Below the pieces are notes generated by a model that saw only the letters and a list, made by a program, of their open reading frames with translations, was not told the origin of the DNA and did not search any database. A program made the translations under genes and the position numbers. Below are positions 58,080 to 64,000 of a stretch of 64,000 bases of DNA, piece after piece. How positions within the stretch are numbered: position 1 is the first letter of the stretch; each line of letters starts with the position of its first letter. Source of the stretch: Deinococcus murrayi DSM 11303 (GTDB taxonomy: Bacteria; Deinococcota; Deinococci; Deinococcales; Deinococcaceae); contig NZ_AXWT01000022.1 of the NCBI RefSeq assembly GCF_000482805.1, positions 1-64,000 of the forward strand, in the 5' to 3' direction.

Positions 58080-60198
58080 GCCCACCGCCCTCCCGCGTTT
58101 GCGTCGCCTGAATCGCCGTCAGGGCAATCGTGTACACGATGTCGTCGACGAGCGCCCCTCGCGAGAGGTCGTTGACGGGCTTGCGCAGGCCCTGGAGCAT
58201 CGGCCCGACGGCGACCACCCCCGCCGCTCGCTGCACGGCCTTGTAGGTCGTGTTCCCGGTGTTGAGGTCGGGGAAGATGAACACCGTGGCCCGGCCCGCG
58301 ACCGGGCTGTTCGGGGCCTTTTGGCGGCCCACGCTGAGGACCGAAGCGGCGTCGTATTGCAGCGGCCCGTCGACCGGGAGGTCGGGGCGGCGCTCGCGCA
58401 CGAGGCGGGTGGCTTCCCGAACCTTTTCCACGTCCTCGCCCGCCCCGCTCTCGCCCGTCGAGTAGCTCAGCATGGCGACCCTGGGCGGAATCCCAAAGGC
58501 CCGCGCACTGTCAGCCGACTGAATGGCGATGTCGGCGAGTTCCTCGGCGTTCGGGTTGGGGTTGATGGCCGCGTCGCCGTACACGAGCACCTGCTCCGGC
58601 ATCAGCATGAAAAAGACCGACGACACCAACCGCACGCCGGGAGCGGTCTTGATGAGTTGCAGGGCCGGGCGCACGGTGTTCGCGGTGGTATGCACGGCCC
58701 CCGACACCAGCCCGTCTACCTCGTCCAGGGCCAGCATCATCGTGCCCAGCACGACCGTGTCCTCCAGTTGGGCCTCGGCCTGGGGCGCGGTCAGGCCCTT
58801 GTGCCGCCGCAGCTCGACCATCGGTTCGACATACTGCCCGCGCACGGCGGCGGGGTCGATGACCTCCAGCCCCTCCGGGAGGGCGAGGCCCTGGCCCTCG
58901 GCGACCTGCCGCACCCGCTCCGGGGGGGCGAGGAGGACGGGCCGGGCGATGCCCTTTTCCACGCAGCGAATGGCTGCCCGCACGGTGCGCGGTTCGTCGC
59001 CCTCCGGGAGAACGATGCGCTTGTTCGCGGCCCGCGCCCGCTGAATCAGCTCGTAGCGAAAGACGCTGGGGGGCATGCGGCGCTCGCCCGCCGCGGGCGG
59101 GGTTTTGATGCGGCCTCTGAGCGGCACGGGGTCGAGGCGGTCGGCGATGAAGTCGAGGGTGCGCTCCATCCGCTCCAGGTCGTCGTGCGGGACGCGGGCA
59201 TCCATCCGCGAGAGGGCGGACGCCGTGTGAAAGGAGTTCGTTTCCACCCGCAGCACCGGCAGCGAACTCGTCAGCGCGGCGCGGCACAGCCGCTCGACCG
59301 AGGGTTCGGGCTGACTGCCGGAGGTGTACAGCAGCCCCGCGAGGGGCACCCCGCTGAGGTGCGCGAGCGCCGCCGCCATGACCACGTCCTCGCGGTCGCC
59401 GGGAGTCACCACCAGCGCGCCGGGCGCAAAGAGGCCCGCTTCGGCCATCTTGGGCACCGTGCGGGCGGTGATGACGGTGCTCGTGACCCGGCGCTGGGCC
59501 GCTTCCCCCCCGTTGAGAATCTCGGCCCCCAGGTGCCGGGCCACGTCCAGGGTGCGCGGGGCGCTGAGGAGGGGCGACTGCGCGACCACCCCCAGCAGGG
59601 GCAGCTCGCCGCCCGCGAGCACCCGGCTGCGCGCCCGCAGCTCGGCCAGCAGCCCGCCGAAATCCAGCCCAGGGGGGGCAAAGTTGAGCACGTACCCCGC
59701 CAGCCCCGACCCGTCCGAGCGGCGGTAGTTCTGCGCGGCAATCTCCAGCTCGTCCGCGAGCGCCCCCGCCGTGACCCCGGCGAGGCTGGAGACCAGGACC
59801 ACGTCAGCTTCAAGGTTGCGGGCGAGGCTGGCGTTGAGCGCTCCGGCGTAGGTGTTGCGCTCGTTCAGGGCCAGGCCTTCCGCGACGAGCACGTCGGCCC
59901 CGCCCGCCTCGCCCGCCGCCTGCCGGGCGAGGGCGATGACCTCCTCCATCAGGTCTTCTTCGGCTCCCTGGCTGAGCTGTTCTTCGGCGTGCGCGAGGGC
60001 GATGGGGGTGGGGGGCTGGAGGTGCGCGAGGGTCCGGGCAAAGTGCACCGAGTCGTCGGTGGCCGTTTCATGCGTCTGCGCGATGGGCTTGAGAAAGGCG
60101 ACCCGCAGGCCCTGCCGCTCCAGGGCGCGGGCCAGCCCCAGGGCGGTGCTGCTCAGGCCCACGCCGTTGCGGGTGGGGGCGACAAAGAGGGTGTGCAT
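58072..60198 (-). CDS. pta: Phosphate acetyltransferase (long form)
   Basis: Pta interconverts acetyl-CoA and acetyl phosphate. The 708-residue protein is the long type: an N-terminal BioD-like domain (VAPTRNGVGLSSTALGLARAL, VAFLKPIAQ), a DRTGG domain in the middle (about residues 215-345), and the C-terminal catalytic domain (KRIVLPEGDEPRTVRAA, DEVDGLVSGAVHTTANTVRPAL, NPNPNAEELADIAIQSADSA). A ribosome site AGGAG precedes the ATG. It is downstream of ackA on the same strand. Confidence 0.95.
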   Translation of the reverse strand: MHTLFVAPTRNGVGLSSTALGLARALERQGLRVAFLKPIAQTHETATDDSVHFARTLAHLQPPTPIALAHAEEQLSQGAEEDLMEEVIALARQAAGEAGGADVLVAEGLALNERNTYAGALNASLARNLEADVVLVSSLAGVTAGALADELEIAAQNYRRSDGSGLAGYVLNFAPPGLDFGGLLAELRARSRVLAGGELPLLGVVAQSPLLSAPRTLDVARHLGAEILNGGEAAQRRVTSTVITARTVPKMAEAGLFAPGALVVTPGDREDVVMAAALAHLSGVPLAGLLYTSGSQPEPSVERLCRAALTSSLPVLRVETNSFHTASALSRMDARVPHDDLERMERTLDFIADRLDPVPLRGRIKTPPAAGERRMPPSVFRYELIQRARAANKRIVLPEGDEPRTVRAAIRCVEKGIARPVLLAPPERVRQVAEGQGLALPEGLEVIDPAAVRGQYVEPMVELRRHKGLTAPQAEAQLEDTVVLGTMMLALDEVDGLVSGAVHTTANTVRPALQLIKTAPGVRLVSSVFFMLMPEQVLVYGDAAINPNPNAEELADIAIQSADSARAFGIPPRVAMLSYSTGESGAGEDVEKVREATRLVRERRPDLPVDGPLQYDAASVLSVGRQKAPNSPVAGRATVFIFPDLNTGNTTYKAVQRAAGVVAVGPMLQGLRKPVNDLSRGALVDDIVYTIALTAIQATQTREGGGQG

Positions 60199-60214
60199 GG
60201 TGAGGCTCCTTGGG

Positions 60215-60298
60215 GGCTTGTGGCTTGTGGCTTGTGGCGTGTGGCTTGTGGCTTGTGGAGAACTTCGGCGCTCTACACGCTACAGGCCACCCGCCACC
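60215..60298. repeat. Heptad tandem repeat between ackA and pta
   Basis: Six 7-mers in a row read GGCTTGT, GGCTTGT, GGCTTGT, GGCGTGT, GGCTTGT, GGCTTGT (60215-60256). A loop (AACTTCGGCGCT) and imperfect complements (CTACACGCTACAGGCCACC) follow, reaching into the ackA 3' end. In RNA it makes a long imperfect hairpin. It is related to the repeat at 15003-15108. Confidence 0.7.
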
Positions 60299-61470
60299 AG
60301 CCGCTGCGTCTCGCGCGCAATCATCCATTCCTCGTTCGTGTTCACGACGAGGGCGGGGGGCTGGCTGCCCGGTGCGGTGACCAGGCCGCCCTGTCCGCGC
60401 ACGGCCCGCGCGTTGGCCTGCGGGTCGAGCCGGAAGCCAAACAGCCCCAGCCGCTCCAGGGTGGCCGAGCGCACGGCGGCGCTGTTCTCGCCGATGCCGC
60501 CGGTAAAGACCAGCCCGTCGAGCCGCCCCAGCGCCACCGCCATTCGCGCCACGGCCCCCGCGAGGCGGTAGACGAAGACCTCCAGGGCGAGCCGTGCCCC
60601 AGGGTGGCCCCGCCCGGCGGCTTCCTCCAACTCGCGCATGTCGTTGCTGAGGCCGGAGAGGCCCAGCAGGCCGCTTTCCTTGTTCAGGGCCGCCGTGACC
60701 TGGGTGAGGCTCAGGCCCGCCTGCCGGGCCACGTAGTCGTGGAGGCCGGGGTCTACGTCGCCGCTGCGGGTGCCCATGACCAGGCCTTCGAGCGGGGTGA
60801 GGCCCATGCTCGAATCCATGCTGCGCCCGCCCGCGACCGCACACACGCTCGCCCCGTTGCCGAGGTGCGCGGTGACGAGGCAGAGGTCCTCCAGGGGCCG
60901 CCCCAGCAGCCGCGCCGCCTCGCCCGCCACGAAGGCGTGGCTCGTGCCGTGAAACCCGTAGCGCCGCACCCCGTGCTGGCGGTACCAGCTCTCCGGCACG
61001 GCGTAACGGTAGGCGACCTCTGGCATGGTCTGGTGAAAGGCCGTGTCGAAGACGGCCACGTGCGGCACGTCCCCGAAGGCGGATTGCGCCGCCTCGATTC
61101 CGGCGATGTTGGCGGGGTTGTGCAGCGGCGCGAGGGGCACGCAGGCCCGCACCGCCTCCAGCACCTCCGGCGTGAGGCAGGCTGGGGCGCTGAAGCGCTC
61201 GCCCCCGTGCACGACCCGGTGCCCCACCGCGCCGACCTCCCCGCGCAGCCCCAACGCTTCTAGCTCGGCCAACACGGCACCGAACGCCTCCGGGTACCCG
61301 CCGCCCGCGAGCGGCACGGTGCGGCGCTCGCCGCCGCGGTCGACCCGCACCGAGGCCGCCTCCGTGCCCAGCCGTTCCGCGAGGCCTGCGAGGGCCGTTT
61401 CTCCCGTGGCGGGGTCCAGCAGCGCGAACTTCAGGCTGCTCGACCCGCAGTTGACGACGAGGGTCCACAT
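60280..61470 (-). CDS. ackA: Acetate kinase
   Basis: AckA makes ATP from acetyl phosphate. The 396-residue enzyme has the first signature VVNCGSSSLKFALLD, HRVVHGGERFS, DTAFHQTMP, the second signature YRYAVP...YGFHGTSH, TAHLGNGASVCAV and VFTGGIGENSAAVR. The ATG at 61470 is chosen because TACCCT lies 6 nt upstream; the longer frame to 61581 is not used. With pta it forms the acetate overflow/assimilation pathway. Confidence 0.96.
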   Translation of the reverse strand: MWTLVVNCGSSSLKFALLDPATGETALAGLAERLGTEAASVRVDRGGERRTVPLAGGGYPEAFGAVLAELEALGLRGEVGAVGHRVVHGGERFSAPACLTPEVLEAVRACVPLAPLHNPANIAGIEAAQSAFGDVPHVAVFDTAFHQTMPEVAYRYAVPESWYRQHGVRRYGFHGTSHAFVAGEAARLLGRPLEDLCLVTAHLGNGASVCAVAGGRSMDSSMGLTPLEGLVMGTRSGDVDPGLHDYVARQAGLSLTQVTAALNKESGLLGLSGLSNDMRELEEAAGRGHPGARLALEVFVYRLAGAVARMAVALGRLDGLVFTGGIGENSAAVRSATLERLGLFGFRLDPQANARAVRGQGGLVTAPGSQPPALVVNTNEEWMIARETQRLVAGGL

Positions 61471-61476
61471 GGGGGG

Positions 61477-61482
61477 AGGGTA
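61477..61482 (-). promoter_or_regulatory. -10 box of a leaderless promoter (ackA)
   Basis: TACCCT on the minus strand lies 6 nt (CCCCCC) before the ATG at 61470. Confidence 0.45.
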
Positions 61483-61886
61483 GCAGGGGCGAGGGGATGG
61501 ATTGGGCGGGGGGGTGCTCGCACGGCCCCTCACCCCAAGCTCGCGCAAGGCCCTCTCTGCAAGCAGCTCTGCGAGTCCCAAGGGGGAGAGGTAAAAGATG
61601 CTCTTGCCGAAGCCCTCTTTCCTCTGCGTCAGCCGCCCTCAATGTTCCCACTGTGCGAGTTCACTTTCCAGGCAGCCGAGCCGTTCGGCGCGTCAGCGCC
61701 GAGGCCTTCCAATGGGGCGAAGCAGGGCGTGGAGGGGGAAACGGGGGCGGGGCAGACAGGACCGGAGCACGGAGGGAGGACCTTTGCCCAGCGCAGCGCT
61801 GCTCCCCCTGCCCCCCTGGGGGAGGGGGCTGGGGGGTGGGGGAAAACCGGAATCAAGACGCACTGCCCACCGACCCCCCCCCACGC
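61483..61886. other. Repeat-rich intergenic region between tsaE and ackA
   Basis: About 400 bp hold no credible gene. Instead there are several hairpin-forming pieces: CGGCGC-GTCA-GCGCCG (61686-61701), a C-run/G-run pair around 61804-61832 just after the tsaE end, and a segment near 61530-61590 with alternating CCCC, CTCGCGCAAG, CTCTCTGCAAG, CTCTGCGAG and GGGGGAGAGG. The last has the look of a degenerate noncoding repeat. The G/C-run hairpin may end tsaE transcription. Confidence 0.5.
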
Positions 61887-62330
61887 TCACCGCACCCGCG
61901 TCACCCGCCGGACCTCCGGGTCCCCCTCCACGTGCTCCAGCCGCAGCACGGGCGCTGCCGGGTAGTCCGCGTACAGCCCCTCGCCCCACTCGACGATGCT
62001 GAGGCGACTGCCCGCCACGAGGTCTTCGAGGTCCATCTCGTACAGCTCGGCCACGTCGCGCACCCGGTAGGCGTCCACGTGCAGGACCCGCCCGGCGGGG
62101 GTGGGGTAGGCGTGCATCAGGGCGTAGGTGGGGCTGGTGACCCCTTCCGCGAAGCCGTAGGCCGCCACCAGCCCCCCCGTGAGGGTGGTCTTGCCCGCCC
62201 CCAGCTCACCTTCCAGAAAGAGGACCGCGCCGGGGGGCAGGGCGCGGGCGAGGGCGGCCCCCAGCGCCCGCTGCTCGTGCTCGCCGCGCAGCAGCCGCGA
62301 TTCGCCGGAAAAGAGGGGCAGGTCAGTCAT
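61887..62330 (-). CDS. tsaE: tRNA t6A synthesis ATPase TsaE
   Basis: TsaE is the ATPase that resets the TsaB-TsaD complex during threonylcarbamoyladenosine (t6A37) formation in tRNA. The 147-residue protein has the Walker A GELGAGKTTLTGGL, SPTYALMHAY, VDAYRV and VEWGEGL, and normal length. TATCCT 6 nt ahead of the ATG indicates a leaderless mRNA. tsaB/tsaD are not in the window. Confidence 0.95.
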   Translation of the reverse strand: MTDLPLFSGESRLLRGEHEQRALGAALARALPPGAVLFLEGELGAGKTTLTGGLVAAYGFAEGVTSPTYALMHAYPTPAGRVLHVDAYRVRDVAELYEMDLEDLVAGSRLSIVEWGEGLYADYPAAPVLRLEHVEGDPEVRRVTRVR

Positions 62331-62336
62331 GGGGGC

Positions 62337-62342
62337 AGGATA
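62337..62342 (-). promoter_or_regulatory. -10 box of a leaderless promoter (tsaE)
   Basis: TATCCT on the minus strand, then GCCCCC (6 nt), then the ATG at 62330; identical to the arrangement before bshB1. Confidence 0.55.
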
Positions 62343-62354
62343 GGGGAGGGCGGC

Positions 62355-64000
62355 CTACCCCTGCCCCTCCAGCCAGGCCCCGACCCGGTCGTCAATCGCT
62401 CCGGCGTTGGGGCCACGGGCGAGCCGCCATACGCCCGCGCCCTCCAGCCGCGCCGCCCACGCCGCCCGGTCGTCGGTGAGGCGCAGGGTCTGTCCGCCGA
62501 GGTCGTCGGCGTGGGCGAGCAGGGCGGCGACTCCCTGTGCGGCGGCGTCCCTGGGACCAGCCACGAGCTGCCCGCCCCGCACCCGCCAGGTGTCGTAGGG
62601 CAGCTCGGCGGCTTCGGGGGACGCCGCCGGGGCAGGCTCCGGCTCCAGCGCCGCTTCCTCGGCCTCTCCGCCGAGGTCGAAGACGTCCAGCAGGCCGCTG
62701 AGGGCGTCCGCGCCGAAGCTGGCCGTGACCTGCTGAGCGGCCTCGTACTCGGCGCGGGCTTCGGCCAGCAGGGCCTCGGCATCGGTCAGGGTCTGGGCGT
62801 AGCGCTCGCGGGCGAGGGCAGACATCCGCCCCAAGCGGCGCTGGGCGCGCAGGGTGTCGGCCAGCCGTCCGAGCTTCTGGGTGGTTTCGCCCGCGAGGTG
62901 CCGCACCGTGTCGTACTCCCGAATCACCCGGTCGGCGCGGGCATCGAAGTCCTCGCGCTGCTGAGCGGCCTGGGCCATGCGGCGTTCCAGGGCCGTCCAC
63001 AGGGCCGACACGTCGGGCGTCTCGCCGCGTTTCAGGGCCTCGCGGGCTGCGGTCAGGCCGGGAGCCAGGTCGTCGGCAGCACCGGGCACGTCGCGGGCGG
63101 CGCGTTCGAGGTCCGCGAGGTCGCGCTGCACCTCCAGCCGCTGGGCCGCCCCCTCCGGGGCCGCTTGCAGGGCATCGAGGGTGGCGTGGAGGTCGCGCAG
63201 CTCGTCGGTCGCGAGGCCGCCCCCGTCCAGGGTGAGGCGAGCCACCCCCAGCGCCACCCGCGCTTCTTCCAGGGCGGGGCTGGGGGGCAGGGCCGCCAAC
63301 GCCCCCTCCAGCTCTGCCAGGTCCGAGCGTTGCCGGGCGAGTTCGGCTTCGCGAACCTGCTCCAGCTCGCGCCGCCAGGCGTCCAGTGTCTCCGCGCTCA
63401 GGGTCCCGGCTGCCGCCTCTCCCCGCAGGGCCTGCAAGCGGGCCTCCAGCTCCGGGCGGGCGCGGCGCAGCGCCTCGGAGTCGCGGGCGAGGTCGGCGAG
63501 CTGCCGGGCGGCATGCTCCTGCTCCAGCGCGAGCACGCGGGCTTGCACGGCGGGGTCCACCGGGGCGGGGTCGCCGCCCTCCCCCGGCAGGGGCTGCATC
63601 ACCGACGATTCGAGCTGTCGCCGCAGGGTAAAGGCGATGGACCGCGCCCGCTCGACCTCGGCGGGTTGCAGGACGCCGCCCTTTTGGGCTTCCTCGACCT
63701 GAGCCATCAGGCTCTCCAGGCGGCGCACCTCCTTGCCGCCCATCCCCTGCACCCGCCCGAACGCGGCCCGCAGCTCGGCGAGGTCCTGCGCCTGCGCGAC
63801 CAGCCCTTCTTCGAGGCGGCGCTCCATCAGGGCGATGAGGTCCTGGCCCTCGCGCAGCAGTGGCCCCAGGTCAGCGCCCGCCGCCTGCTGCTGCCGGGCG
63901 ACCCCCAGAATCCCACGCAGGCGCTGGGTTTCCGGCCAGTCAAAGTAGAGGGCAAACCGCCGAGCACCTTCCTCCAGGAGGCTCAGGTCCTCGCCTGGGG
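62355..64000 (-). CDS. Large coiled-coil hypothetical protein (5' end beyond window)
   Basis: The minus-strand frame is open from the stop at 62355 to the window edge, so at least 548 residues are encoded and the start is not seen. An internal ATG at 63827 could be mistaken for the start. The protein is rich in Ala, Leu, Glu, Arg and Gln with long heptad patterns (LESLMAQVEEAQKGG, RQLESSVMQPLPGEG, LAELEGALAALPPSP), i.e. extended coiled coils, with an Ala/Pro/Glu linker and a small C-terminal domain (TWRVRGGQLVAGPRDAA, VWRLARGPNAGAIDDRVG). No signal peptide can be judged. No family recognised. Confidence 0.75.
   Translation of the reverse strand, partial: PGEDLSLLEEGARRFALYFDWPETQRLRGILGVARQQQAAGADLGPLLREGQDLIALMERRLEEGLVAQAQDLAELRAAFGRVQGMGGKEVRRLESLMAQVEEAQKGGVLQPAEVERARSIAFTLRRQLESSVMQPLPGEGGDPAPVDPAVQARVLALEQEHAARQLADLARDSEALRRARPELEARLQALRGEAAAGTLSAETLDAWRRELEQVREAELARQRSDLAELEGALAALPPSPALEEARVALGVARLTLDGGGLATDELRDLHATLDALQAAPEGAAQRLEVQRDLADLERAARDVPGAADDLAPGLTAAREALKRGETPDVSALWTALERRMAQAAQQREDFDARADRVIREYDTVRHLAGETTQKLGRLADTLRAQRRLGRMSALARERYAQTLTDAEALLAEARAEYEAAQQVTASFGADALSGLLDVFDLGGEAEEAALEPEPAPAASPEAAELPYDTWRVRGGQLVAGPRDAAAQGVAALLAHADDLGGQTLRLTDDRAAWAARLEGAGVWRLARGPNAGAIDDRVGAWLEGQG

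Noticed and set aside
57946..61263. 1105-codon plus-strand ORF
   Set aside because: It is antisense to pta and ackA, which carry all expected motifs; long shadows are common in DNA of this GC content.

Overview
The window is high-GC DNA from a Deinococcus chromosome, and it contains the replication-origin neighbourhood. The assignment rests on gene content and order: dnaA, a DnaA-box-rich gap and dnaN; mnmG-rsmG-parA-parB with parS sites; a ddrC gene with a 17-bp radiation/desiccation response palindrome in front of it; two bacillithiol-linked genes; many genes whose -10 box lies only 6-8 nt before the start codon (leaderless mRNAs); and small hairpin repeats of Deinococcus type. The species cannot be named from the sequence alone.

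Layout. 1-366: end of a degenerate IS1-family element. 413-4995 (minus): ECF sigma factor, short membrane anti-sigma candidate and RseB-like protein, followed by DUF1800, DUF1501 and c-type-cytochrome-like genes; two near-identical ECF-type promoters lie before the sigma gene and before the DUF1800 gene. 5029-10087 (plus): tightly overlapping Mn/Zn operon (DtxR-family regulator, binding lipoprotein, ATPase, two permeases), then a small gene and trpF. 10093-10352: intergenic cluster of DnaA boxes and parS half-sites. 10357-14849 (minus): metalloenzyme-superfamily protein, dprA, and a two-component system with a secreted protein upstream. 15114-19115 (minus): 2-oxoacid dehydrogenase E1alpha, E1beta, small membrane protein, E2. 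19256-23545 (plus): parS, mnmG, rsmG, parA, parB. 23617-36718: mostly housekeeping and envelope genes (VanW protein, YpdA-like reductase, fumC, a frameshifted nth, fmt, def, TPR protein, tandem alpha/beta hydrolases, MFS transporter, bshB1). 36833-45802: nitrilase, dnaA, oriC, dnaN, eno, pyk, tyrS, MOSC protein. 45799-48785: trmK and a convergent SARP/BTAD-type regulator. 49263-54835: a four-gene secreted/outer-membrane locus resembling a divergent chaperone-usher system. 54896-64000: ddrC, LptF/LptG-like permeases, pta, ackA, tsaE and a coiled-coil protein cut by the window edge.

How it works together. The origin (13 DnaA boxes plus six DnaA-trios) sits about 16 kb from the parAB genes and 18-20 kb from three parS sites, so initiation and origin segregation elements are in one block. 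Two further DnaA-box clusters lie outside oriC, at 10.1 kb and 43.75 kb. Stress biology runs through the window: manganese uptake, bacillithiol metabolism, Nth base-excision repair, DprA and DdrC. The most promising poorly described system is the 49263-54835 export/fibre-like locus, flanked by the SARP-type regulator; the ECF-sigma module with its twin promoters comes next. No tRNA, rRNA or CRISPR array was seen. Intergenic coordinates were counted by hand and may be off by one base.
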